Below are positions 1 to 5,662 of a stretch of DNA of 8,396 nucleotides, piece by piece (position 1 is the stretch's first letter; every line of letters starts with the position of its first letter). The position numbers and the translations under genes were made by a program. The notes under the pieces were generated by a model. It did no database searches. It was not told the origin of the DNA and saw nothing but the letters and a program-made list of their open reading frames with translations. The stretch comes from JBKCUA01 sp046318675 (GTDB taxonomy: Bacteria; Pseudomonadota; Alphaproteobacteria; JAJTHO01). The DNA is taken from assembly GCA_046318675.1 (NCBI GenBank), contig JBKCUA010000036.1, forward strand, positions 1 through 8,396. Reading direction: 5' to 3'.

Positions 1-543
1 CTCCAGCAACGCCCGCGCGCCCAGCGGCAAAGTGGGGGAGAAATCCCCCCCCACCGCTACGCGCACATCGTACAGATACCCTACCATCAACAAGATGGCT
101 GTCTTAATGGCCTGGGGCACATCGGCGGCGCTGGCGTACCCGGCGCTGTAATCAATGGTGATGCCGCCCGCCGCAATGCCGGGCAGGGCAAGGGCCGAGG
201 TGTTGGAGAACAACACCTTGGCGTGCCCATCGCCGGGCAGGAACCGCCACGCCGTGGGCATGACGGCAACACTGCTGCCGTTGCTGAGCAGTACATTGAC
301 GGCATTGATGCTGGTCACTGGGGGTTTGGGCAGGACCACTACCGTTTCCCATGCGTCCAGCACCAGGCGAAAGCTGCGGGGCATAAAGGTGCGGCGGGTA
401 TAGGACTCCGCCACGTTGCGTGCTGATTTAATATAGGATTCAATAAGAGCTTGCTGCGCCGTTCCGTCCAGGCGCAGGTGCGCCGCCGCCTCACTGTAGG
501 TTACAGGTTCGGCCGTCGGCTGGGTCAATTCGATGAGCTGCAT
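1..543 (-). CDS. Phage head-tail connector, phiE125 gp8/gp6-like (3' end beyond the window)
   Basis: The reading frame is open for 181 codons from the ATG at 541-543 to the left edge, so the C-terminus is missing. The N-terminus reads MQLIELTQPTAEPVTYSEAA, followed by a helical AHLRLDG segment and a YIKSARNVAESYTRRTF stretch around residues 38-53. This organisation is typical of phage connector proteins of the phiE125 gp8 / HK97 gp6 families, which form a ring between portal and tail. The last visible residues, PLGARALLE, resemble the conserved end of the family, so only a few residues are probably lost. The start lies 4 nt past the stop of the preceding minus-strand gene, with TAAGGG just upstream as a weak ribosome site, so translation is probably coupled. 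A run of eight G on the coding strand (45-52) does not break the frame. Family assignment is from pattern recognition; GTA adaptor proteins belong to the same family. Confidence 0.75.
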   Translation of the reverse strand, partial: MQLIELTQPTAEPVTYSEAAAHLRLDGTAQQALIESYIKSARNVAESYTRRTFMPRSFRLVLDAWETVVVLPKPPVTSINAVNVLLSNGSSVAVMPTAWRFLPGDGHAKVLFSNTSALALPGIAAGGITIDYSAGYASAADVPQAIKTAILLMVGYLYDVRVAVGGDFSPTLPLGARALLE

Positions 544-547
544 ACCC

Positions 548-982
548 TTACACCACCGGGGCAAAGCTGGCAAAACCTAACGTGGCAAGTACCGCAATGG
601 GTGTGCCCACAGTGTGCGTTCCCGTATAGGTCGCCACAACCCGGACATAGCGTCTTGAGCCACGATACCCAATGCCGTACACTCTGGAGGCTTTCGTGTT
701 GGCATCAATGCGGGCAAAAATTCCGGCATTGGCCACGGGTAGTGCGGTGCTGTACATATCGGCATCGGCAACGGTGGTGAAGGTGGTATTGTTGTCAGAC
801 TCCTGTAAAACAAAATCAATCAGGATTGAGGCACTCAACGTTACGCCGGGTGTGCCGATATAGGCGATGAATTCTGAAGCACGAAAAAGCTGCAGATCAA
901 CGCTGGCACTGGTGGTGGTCACGTTCACCACGGCTGGATTAATCATTGCGCGCAGCGCATAATTGTTGGCAATATCAGGCAT
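548..982 (-). CDS. Probable phage virion structural protein, 144 aa
   Basis: This 144-aa protein starts MPDIANNYALRAMINPAVVN and is rich in Ser, Thr, Val and Ala, with alternating hydrophobic residues that suggest mostly beta structure. A segment around residues 60-75 (LQESDNNTTFTTVADADM) resembles a motif I associate with small proteins encoded just downstream of HK97-type capsid genes in siphophages, possibly decoration or head-completion proteins. It has no signal peptide or membrane helix. GAAAG, 9 nt before the ATG, is a reasonable ribosome site. It lies upstream of the connector gene with a 4-nt gap, as expected for a head operon, but is separated from the capsid gene by the plus-strand cassette. 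A candidate minus-strand promoter with a perfect TATAAT lies at 1044-1049. The exact role is inferred from position, not recognised. Confidence 0.6.
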   Translation of the reverse strand: MPDIANNYALRAMINPAVVNVTTTSASVDLQLFRASEFIAYIGTPGVTLSASILIDFVLQESDNNTTFTTVADADMYSTALPVANAGIFARIDANTKASRVYGIGYRGSRRYVRVVATYTGTHTVGTPIAVLATLGFASFAPVV

Positions 983-1043
983 AGTTGCTATCTTTCAAAA
1001 ATAGAAGAGAAATGATGAATGAAAAAATTACTTAAAACAAATA

Positions 1044-1072
1044 ATTATAAAATTTTTAAATTTAATTTAAAA
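1044..1072 (-). promoter_or_regulatory. Candidate promoter for the 144-aa virion gene and connector
   Basis: On the minus strand a perfect TATAAT (1049-1044) is preceded, 17 nt upstream, by TTTTAA (1072-1067), a 3 of 6 match to the -35 consensus. Transcription would start near 1037, leaving a leader of about 55 nt before the ATG at 982. The surrounding DNA is extremely AT-rich, so chance matches are likely. The attraction is that these genes need a promoter once the cassette separates them from the capsid gene. Confidence 0.3.
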
Positions 1073-1075
1073 ATT
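1051..1075. repeat. Perfect AT-only palindrome, 11-bp arms, 3-nt spacer
   Basis: The arm AATTTTTAAAT (1051-1061) is exactly repeated in inverted orientation at 1065-1075 around a TTA spacer. It sits in the divergent intergenic space between the 144-aa virion gene and the plus-strand 130-aa gene, overlapping the candidate minus-strand promoter. It could be a regulator binding site, a cruciform-prone sequence or simply a product of very AT-rich composition. Confidence 0.6.
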
Positions 1076-1079
1076 AATA

Positions 1080-1108
1080 TTGTTAATGTATAAAATTTAT
1101 TTTATATT
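1080..1108 (+). promoter_or_regulatory. Candidate promoter for the 130-aa orphan gene
   Basis: TTGTTA (1080-1085) and TATATT (1103-1108) are separated by exactly 17 nt, each a good sigma-70 hexamer match. The predicted start of transcription, near 1115, lies at or just before the candidate start codons at 1116 and 1128. This argues that the in-frame upstream ATGs at 1080 and 1086 are not used. AT-richness lowers the certainty. Confidence 0.4.
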
Positions 1109-1127
1109 AAAAAAAATGGGACAACTC

Positions 1128-1520
1128 ATGACACACAACGACGATATTACGCTATGGACAACCCTTTACGACAAAGCCATGACCAGCATGCTCGGGGTTC
1201 TTGGTACCATTAAAGAACCGATATCGAAAAAACACCTCTGCGTTATGCTCATTGACGCTGTAAAAGAGACTATCATCAACGATAAATCTTTTGCTGAAGC
1301 TATGGGCAAAGCCATGGTGCAGCTTGACCAAGGGACACATAAAAAAAAACAACGCAGCATCTCTTCCAGTATGATCGAGTGCTATATTGTCATGTCTATG
1401 GTGTCGCTCCAACATAAAATGGTCGCCCATTCCATTGACGATTCCGAGAAACTCGATACTGCATTTTTGCAGCGTGAGATTGATACTATGGTGTTGAATT
1501 TGAAAAAGAATGTGGAGTAA
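1128..1520 (+). CDS. Unrecognised 130-aa protein in the cassette next to yefM-yoeB
   Basis: I do not recognise this protein. The frame extends back to 1080, but the upstream codons overlap a candidate promoter, so the start at 1128 (MTHNDDITLWTTLYDKAM) or the ATG at 1116 is preferred; neither has a strong ribosome site. The sequence looks mostly helical and soluble, with Met- and Lys-rich segments, a basic patch (THKKKQRS) near residue 71 and an amphipathic C-terminal helix ending LNLKKNVE. No signal peptide, membrane helix or obvious catalytic motif is seen. It is AT-rich compared with the phage genes around it and is oriented against them, which suggests acquired cargo. The 70 nt to yefM contain that operon's own promoter, so co-regulation is not required. 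It might be an accessory toxin-antitoxin factor, a phage moron or an unrelated gene; nothing in the sequence decides. Confidence 0.6.
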   Translation: MTHNDDITLWTTLYDKAMTSMLGVLGTIKEPISKKHLCVMLIDAVKETIINDKSFAEAMGKAMVQLDQGTHKKKQRSISSSMIECYIVMSMVSLQHKMVAHSIDDSEKLDTAFLQREIDTMVLNLKKNVE

Positions 1521-1530
1521 AGTAATGTTA

Positions 1531-1570
1531 ATATGTACATATTTAAGAACATGTTCTATCATGCGTACAT
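1531..1570 (+). promoter_or_regulatory. yefM-yoeB promoter and operator with evenly spaced palindromic cores
   Basis: A 12-bp perfect palindrome with a TGTACA core (1531-1542) is followed by a 10-bp palindrome GAACATGTTC (1547-1556) and a degenerate CGTACA core (1564-1569). The core centres are 15 bp apart. TGTACA is the known core of the E. coli YefM-YoeB operator palindromes. The same first core (1534-1539) doubles as a 4 of 6 match to the -35 hexamer, with TATCAT (1557-1562) as -10 after a 17-nt spacer, so bound repressor would block RNA polymerase. This fits the autorepression known for the family. Confidence 0.6.
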
Positions 1571-1590
1571 AGTCCTAAAGGAATACCCAC

Positions 1591-1845
1591 ATGGATACCG
1601 TCACCTACACAGCTTTTCGGCAAAATCTTGCCACTTTAATGAATAAAGTCAGCGATGATCATATACCGTTGCTCATTACCCGCCAAAACGCCGCACCAGC
1701 GGTATTGCTGTCCTTAGAAGACTTCAAGGCCTTTGGGGAAACAGCATATTTGATGGCCAGCCCCCGCAACGCACAACGCCTTGACGCCGCCATTAACGAA
1801 CTGCGTCAAGGCAAAGGCACAGCCCACGGGATCATCGAACCGTGA
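1591..1845 (+). CDS. yefM: Antitoxin YefM, Phd/YefM family
   Basis: This 84-aa protein matches the E. coli YefM antitoxin along its length. The N-terminal part TYTAFRQNLATLMNKVSDDH forms the DNA-binding and dimerisation fold of the Phd/YefM family. It is followed by the LLITRQNAAPAVLLSLEDF strand-helix segment around residues 27-45 and the ETAYLMASPRNAQRL helix. The C-terminal tail (residues 70-84, ending GIIEP) is the flexible part that in known complexes wraps and inhibits the toxin. By family knowledge it neutralises YoeB and represses its own operon, with the toxin as corepressor. AAGGA at 1578-1582 lies 8 nt before the ATG. The stop overlaps the toxin start by 4 nt, so translation is coupled and antitoxin is made first. 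All family segments appear intact. Confidence 0.93.
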   Translation: MDTVTYTAFRQNLATLMNKVSDDHIPLLITRQNAAPAVLLSLEDFKAFGETAYLMASPRNAQRLDAAINELRQGKGTAHGIIEP

Positions 1846-2096
1846 TTCTCCAATGGTCCCAACAGGCTTGGGAAGATTATTTGTACTGGCAGTCAACCGA
1901 CAAGACCCTCTTAAAAAGAATTAATCTTCTCATTAAGGAAATTCAGCGTCACCCGTTTGAAGGAATGGGCGATCCAGAGCCTTTGAAGCACCAATGGACA
2001 GGTTTTTGGTCCCGGCGCATTAACCGTGAACATCGGTTAATACACGCCGTTGAAAAAAATAGCATTAATATCGCCCAGTGTCGGTATCACTATTAA
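1842..2096 (+). CDS. yoeB: Toxin YoeB, ribosome-dependent mRNA endonuclease
   Basis: This 84-aa protein has the same length as E. coli YoeB and nearly the same sequence in blocks such as AWEDYLYWQ, HPFEG, DPEPLKH, GFWSRRI and the terminal CRYHY. The catalytic residues known for YoeB are all present at the same numbers: Glu46, Arg65, His83 and Tyr84. The toxin should therefore be active. In the family it binds the ribosomal A site and cleaves mRNA when the antitoxin is degraded. Translation begins at GTG (1842-1844) inside the GTGA overlap with the yefM stop. The gene ends 25 nt from the convergent end of the capsid gene with no visible terminator between them, so capsid transcripts could run antisense through the toxin gene. 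Finding an intact toxin argues that the cassette is maintained by selection or is recent. Confidence 0.95.
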   Translation: MILQWSQQAWEDYLYWQSTDKTLLKRINLLIKEIQRHPFEGMGDPEPLKHQWTGFWSRRINREHRLIHAVEKNSINIAQCRYHY

Positions 2097-2121
2097 TATC
2101 TTTCACTTTCATCACCGCAAA

Positions 2122-3306
2122 CTACACACTAAACTCCAGCAACTTAATCGCATCGGTATTGGTGACATCGCCGCCGACACGCTTGGTGGTGTAGAATTTG
2201 ACGTATGGCTTGGCGGTAAACGGATCGCGCAGAACGCGGGTGCCAATACGATCAACAACGGTGTAGCCAAGACGAAAGTTGCCAAAGGCCACGCTAACAC
2301 TGCTTGCGGACTTATTCGGCATATCCTCGGCAATATACACGGGATAGCCAAGCAACAGGGCAGGGTGGCCGGCCTGATAGGACGGCTGCCAGATATACTG
2401 ACCGTCGCTGCCTTTAAATTTGCGCACGTCGCTCATCAGGCTGCGGTTGAGTAAAAACGCCGCGCCGTTCGCGTAGCTGATTTTGAGCAATTGCGTCAAA
2501 TCCAGCAGCACATCCGCCGGGTTAGCAGCAGGCCAGTTTCCGGAAACACCTGTTTTCACTCGCTCAATCGTGGTGCCAAAGGTCGTACCCGCCGGATAGG
2601 TTGTAATCCCTCGTGGCTGCGTCACCCCTGTGCCACTGATAAACGCGGTATTCTCGACACGGGCAAAGCGATCCGCGACCTTGTTAGCCAACCATGTTTC
2701 CACGTCAAACTTGGCATCATCAATCAATTTTTGGGTAATGCGCGGCTCGGCGTACAATTCAAAAGTGGGGATACGAATTTTACCCAAGTCGGCGGTGCTG
2801 GTCTCATTCCGCGCACCAGTTTCCGTGGTCCAGGCACTGCCCACATCGTTGGGATCGGCGAGCATTTCAAACGCCTCGCTGCTCACTTCCACTACCGTAG
2901 CCAATTGCCGGATGGGCGAGGAATCGCGCAGCACCTGACACATAGTTGCCGATAGCTCATTCACCACGGCATAGCCGCCCTCAACATCGGTGGTGGCGCT
3001 CATGGCTTTGAGTTCCGCTGGCACCACGCCCTTGCGGAGGTAGAGATTAAAGGCTTCGCGCTCACGGCTGCGCTTTATAGTTAGCGGATCAGCGGGGGCA
3101 GCAGCCGGCGTGCGCTGTTGCGCGATGGTCATCTGCTGCATCTGCTCTTGCATTTTGTCCATTTTGTCGTTCATGCGGTTCAGCTTGTCCTCCAACAGGG
3201 GATCGCTGTTTTTTTCCGCCTGTTGATGGGTGGCTTTGTATTCTTCAAAGACATTGGCCATCTCGTTGGTCAATGCCTTGGTCTCATACGATGGTGTTGT
3301 GGTCAC
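2122..3306 (-). CDS. HK97-family phage major capsid protein, 394 aa
   Basis: This is the main shell protein of an HK97-fold capsid. The reading frame extends to a start at 3375, but the GTG at 3304-3306 is chosen because AAGGA lies 7 nt before it; this gives 394 aa, normal for the family. Residues about 10-70 are charged and Met/Gln-rich (KLNRMNDKMDKMQEQMQQ), a coiled-coil delta domain that acts as internal scaffold in this family. The segment KAMSATTDVEGGY near residue 100 marks the usual transition to the mature domain. Further family blocks include SPIRQLATV, GSAWTTETGAR, ELYAEPRITQKLIDD and AFISGTGVTQPRGI. The C-terminus ends KLLEFSV. In working phages, portal and prohead protease genes lie upstream, but here non-coding repeats follow instead. 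The protein resembles GTA capsid proteins in outline as well as siphophage ones, so a domesticated particle cannot be excluded. Confidence 0.93.
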   Translation of the reverse strand: MTTTPSYETKALTNEMANVFEEYKATHQQAEKNSDPLLEDKLNRMNDKMDKMQEQMQQMTIAQQRTPAAAPADPLTIKRSREREAFNLYLRKGVVPAELKAMSATTDVEGGYAVVNELSATMCQVLRDSSPIRQLATVVEVSSEAFEMLADPNDVGSAWTTETGARNETSTADLGKIRIPTFELYAEPRITQKLIDDAKFDVETWLANKVADRFARVENTAFISGTGVTQPRGITTYPAGTTFGTTIERVKTGVSGNWPAANPADVLLDLTQLLKISYANGAAFLLNRSLMSDVRKFKGSDGQYIWQPSYQAGHPALLLGYPVYIAEDMPNKSASSVSVAFGNFRLGYTVVDRIGTRVLRDPFTAKPYVKFYTTKRVGGDVTNTDAIKLLEFSV

Positions 3307-3435
3307 AGGGGTTTCCTTGTGTTGAAGGGTTAAACAAAGGGAAGTGTTGTGTTGGTTAAAAAACAACACCCCCACCGCAGTTTTTACTTTATTGATTTTT
3401 GAGTAAATTAAGCATTTGCGCCCATTCCGTCCTCG

Positions 3436-3526
3436 GTCGTCATGGCGAAGCGCGAAGCGCTGTGGCCATCCAGAGAATATTATCTCGCTGGATCGCCACG
3501 CGCCTTGCGGCGCTCGCGATGACGAC
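3436..3526. repeat. Dispersed palindromic repeat, complete copy
   Basis: The left arm (3436-3473) begins GTCGTCATGGCGA and the right arm (3488-3526) ends GCGATGACGAC; the arms are imperfect inverted copies of about 38 nt around a 14-nt AT-rich centre. The right arm recurs at 6404-6442 with 37 of 39 bases identical. Repeats of this GTCATCGCGAGCG...GGCGATCCAG type are common between genes in several proteobacteria. The copy generates a spurious open frame containing WIATRLAALA. Confidence 0.8.
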
Positions 3527-3658
3527 GTTTTTTCTTGCAGGCAAAGGGTGTTGCCCTACTGACCAGCAAACAAGCGGCCAACAGGACGACATTGCACTCA
3601 AAGTCAAAAATCCTTTTTTAATAGGAGGTAAAAAACTGGGGTGGGGGTGATATGAATC

Positions 3659-3674
3659 ATATATATATATATAT
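3659..3674. repeat. (AT)8 dinucleotide tract upstream of the small secreted protein gene
   Basis: Eight AT units, followed closely by GCTAAA (3679-3684), lie 49 nt before the ATG at 3724. A near-identical arrangement is found at 5669-5692. Dinucleotide tracts in promoters can change length by slippage and alter expression, but no clear -35 is seen before this one. Confidence 0.7.
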
Positions 3675-3723
3675 TCGTGCTAAATTTTTATTATTAGCGC
3701 AACATTTTTAAGGGAATATTTTT

Positions 3724-4095
3724 ATGGATATTACAAAAATGATTATTGCAGGGATAGCAGCAACATCTGTCAATGCTACTATCTGTGCTACTCCTGCCGC
3801 GCGGAGTACTGAAGGTTTTTTTGAAGCCAAAAAATTAATAGAAACCACTCAGAAAGCGTGTAAAGCTGAAGAAGCAGACAATATTGTAAAAACAGGACTA
3901 TCTCTTTCGATTATCGCGGAACTAAATAATGCTTTGCGACGTTCTGACACCTCTGCCATTAAGGACGTAAAAGCAAATGTTGATCCAACAACAGGGGAAG
4001 GCGCATTTTTAGCGGGGTGCAAGGAACCAGTCAAACTCCCCCCGGGAACAAATTTTAGTCAATTATTTCAGGGTCTTACTCAAGGCCGCGGGTAA
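3724..4095 (+). CDS. Small probable exported protein, 123 aa, unrecognised
   Basis: The ATG at 3724 has AAGGGA 8 nt upstream, a good ribosome site. The N-terminus, MDITKMIIAGIAATSVNATI, followed by CATPAARS, has a lysine, a moderately hydrophobic stretch and small residues at possible signal peptidase I sites (after ICA or TPA, about residues 22-25), so export to the periplasm or beyond is likely. The remaining 100 residues are helical and charged, with two cysteines (in KACKA and AGCKE) that could form a disulfide after export, and a Pro/Gly-rich tail ending LFQGLTQGRG. I do not recognise the family. The gene is AT-rich relative to purB, stands alone on the plus strand between minus-strand genes, and shares an unusual AT-tract upstream region with the gene at 5780. 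No terminator is obvious in the 38 nt before the convergent purB end. Confidence 0.65.
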   Translation: MDITKMIIAGIAATSVNATICATPAARSTEGFFEAKKLIETTQKACKAEEADNIVKTGLSLSIIAELNNALRRSDTSAIKDVKANVDPTTGEGAFLAGCKEPVKLPPGTNFSQLFQGLTQGRG

Positions 4096-4133
4096 ACAGC
4101 ACCAGCGTAAACCCGATAAGGCAACAACCCGCT

Positions 4134-5426
4134 CTAAAACACCCTCCCAAACACCGTCTCCACCTGCCCGAAAAATCTTTTCAGATCAAAAATACCAGCC
4201 AACTCCTCCGGCGTCATCCATCGGGTCACGCCGGGGTCTTGGCGCAGTAAGTCCAAAAACGCCCCTTCCCCGGCCCACACCTTCATGGCGTTGGCTTGAA
4301 CGAGGGAATAGGCATCCTCACGGGAACACCCCGCCTGGGTTAAAGCCAGCAGGACAGATTGCGAGAAGACAAGGCCGCGCAGCCGCTCCACATTCGCCTG
4401 CATCGCCTCGGGGTAAATCAGCATCTTTTCCGTCACCCCGGCCAGACGGCGCAGGGCAAAGTCCAAGGCAATCGTTGCATCGGGGCCAAAGACGCGCTCC
4501 ACCGCCGAATGGCTGATGTCGCGTTCGTGCCATAAGGCGACGTTCTCTAAGGCCGGCACCACGGCGGCCCGGACAATGCGCGCCAAGCCGGTGAGGTTTT
4601 CGGTAAGCACCGGGTTGCGCTTGTGCGGCATGGCCGAAGAACCCTTTTGCCCCGGGGCGAAATACTCCTCCACTTCCCGCACTTCGGTGCGTTGCAGATG
4701 GCGGATTTCCGTGGCTAGCCGCTCGACGCTGGCCGCCACCACGCCCAAAGCGGCAAAATACGCCGCGTGGCGATCCCGGGGGATGACCTGGGTGGAGACA
4801 GGTTCCACCACTAGGCCCAAGGCCTTGGCCACGGCCGCTTCTACATCCGGGTGAATCGTGGCGAAGGTGCCCACCGCGCCGGAAATCGCGCAGGTGGCAA
4901 CCTCTTCTATCGCTGTTTGCAGGCGTTTTTTCGCCCGGGTAAACTCGGCGTAAAACCCGGCGAGCTTGAGGCCGAAGGTAGTGGGCTCGGCATGAATCCC
5001 GTGGCTGCGGCCGATGGTGGGGGTGAACTTGTGCTCAAGTGCCCGCTTTTTCAGAGCCGCCAGCACCGCGTCCACGTCCTCAAGTAAAATCTCCCCAGCC
5101 TGTTTCAGCTGCAACGCCAGGCAGGTGTCCAGCACGTCGCTAGAGGTCATGCCTTGGTGCAAAAACCGCGCAGGCTCCCCCACTTGTTCGGAAATATGGG
5201 TCAGGAAGGCGATGACGTCGTGCTTGGTGGTTTCCTCAATGGCGTTGATCCGGGCGGGATCAAGGCGCACGGCCCCGGCGCGAATGGCGGCGGCGGTACC
5301 GTGCGGCACCACGCCCCGCGCCTCCTGCGCCGTTGTGGCGGCCAATTCAATCTCCAGCCAAAGCTGATAGCGGTTTTCATCCGCCCAGACGGCGGCCATG
5401 CGGGGGTGTGTGTAACGCGGGATCAT
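4134..5426 (-). CDS. purB: Adenylosuccinate lyase
   Basis: PurB catalyses two beta-eliminations that release fumarate in the cytosol: SAICAR to AICAR in purine synthesis, and adenylosuccinate to AMP. The 430-aa length matches the B. subtilis type (about 431). The superfamily signature GSSAMPHKRNP is at residues 262-272 and includes the catalytic serine of the flexible loop. The general acid histidine is in GRSHGIHAEP (His142), and the substrate-binding segments TTKHDVIAFL (about 66-75) and TSSDVLDT (94-101) are present. No truncation or missing residue is seen. The start MIPRYTHPRM is the family's usual one, although no clear ribosome site precedes the ATG at 5426. The gene stands alone, flanked by plus-strand orphan genes. 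A 128-bp inverted-repeat element begins only 11 nt upstream of the start codon, so the 5' leader and possibly the promoter lie inside the element. Confidence 0.96.
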   Translation of the reverse strand: MIPRYTHPRMAAVWADENRYQLWLEIELAATTAQEARGVVPHGTAAAIRAGAVRLDPARINAIEETTKHDVIAFLTHISEQVGEPARFLHQGMTSSDVLDTCLALQLKQAGEILLEDVDAVLAALKKRALEHKFTPTIGRSHGIHAEPTTFGLKLAGFYAEFTRAKKRLQTAIEEVATCAISGAVGTFATIHPDVEAAVAKALGLVVEPVSTQVIPRDRHAAYFAALGVVAASVERLATEIRHLQRTEVREVEEYFAPGQKGSSAMPHKRNPVLTENLTGLARIVRAAVVPALENVALWHERDISHSAVERVFGPDATIALDFALRRLAGVTEKMLIYPEAMQANVERLRGLVFSQSVLLALTQAGCSREDAYSLVQANAMKVWAGEGAFLDLLRQDPGVTRWMTPEELAGIFDLKRFFGQVETVFGRVF

Positions 5427-5437
5427 GGCGGTGGTTG

Positions 5438-5565
5438 TATACCTCTTGTACCTGAAGATTTCTGGCTGGCTACGCCACGCCTCACGGTGCTCATTGGCTT
5501 TTAGCCAACTGCGCTGCCGTTCGGCTCGCTCGCCTACCCATAACTCTTCATCTACAAGAGGTATA
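5438..5565. repeat. 128-bp inverted-repeat element at the purB 5' end (MITE- or REP-like)
   Basis: TATACCTCTTGTA (5438-5450) is perfectly inverted at 5553-5565, and the match continues inwards after two mismatches through TGAAGA. Inside are a hairpin TTGGCT-TTT-AGCCAA (5494-5508) and GC-rich stretches. The size, perfect termini and non-coding interior suggest a miniature inverted-repeat element or a structured intergenic repeat. No target duplication could be confirmed. Confidence 0.65.
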
Positions 5566-5567
5566 GC

Positions 5568-5627
5568 GGGGTTGGCGGGGGTTTTCTAGGGGGAAAGGGC
5601 GGTTGAGGGTTGGGGGGTGTTGAGGGG
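5568..5627 (+). other. Array of seven G-runs, G-quadruplex potential
   Basis: Runs of 4, 5, 5, 3, 3, 6 and 4 G occur at 5568, 5577, 5589, 5597, 5607, 5612 and 5624. The spacers are 5, 7, 3, 7, 2 and 6 nt, so any four consecutive runs satisfy the usual G3+N1-7 quadruplex rule. It lies on the plus strand, the non-template strand for the 5780 gene, between the inverted-repeat element and the AT tract. Confidence 0.6.
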
Positions 5628-5662
5628 CGGAGAAAAAAGTGCCTTGGAGATGAATAAAATAC

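Larger units (their letters stand above)
3307..3723. other. Non-coding region between the capsid gene and the small secreted protein gene
   Basis: No convincing gene is seen. From left to right the region holds the capsid gene leader with a small GTGTTG/CAACAC hairpin (3349-3369), an AT-rich stretch, a 91-bp palindromic repeat (3436-3526), an orphan AGGAGG (3623-3628) with no useful start codon behind it, a short G-rich stretch (3637-3647) and an (AT)8 tract (3659-3674). It marks the right end of recognisable phage genes. Confidence 0.6.

Noticed and set aside
1152..1562. Minus-strand open frame of 136 aa
   Set aside because: It is antisense to the 130-aa gene; the plus frame has a promoter candidate and more protein-like composition. 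Since the 130-aa gene is itself unrecognised, this is not absolute.
2491..2955. Plus-strand open frame of 154 aa
   Set aside because: It is antisense to the clearly coding capsid gene.
3307..3375. N-terminal extension of the capsid protein by 23 residues
   Set aside because: The extension lacks family character, and the internal GTG at 3306 has a clear AAGGA at proper distance.
3623..3628. Perfect AGGAGG Shine-Dalgarno sequence
   Set aside because: The only start nearby is a GTG that meets a stop within a few codons, so it does not support a gene.
3399..3650. Plus-strand open frame of 83 aa with WIATRLAALAMTT
   Set aside because: It is produced by the palindromic repeat; no ribosome site or protein-like pattern outside the repeat.
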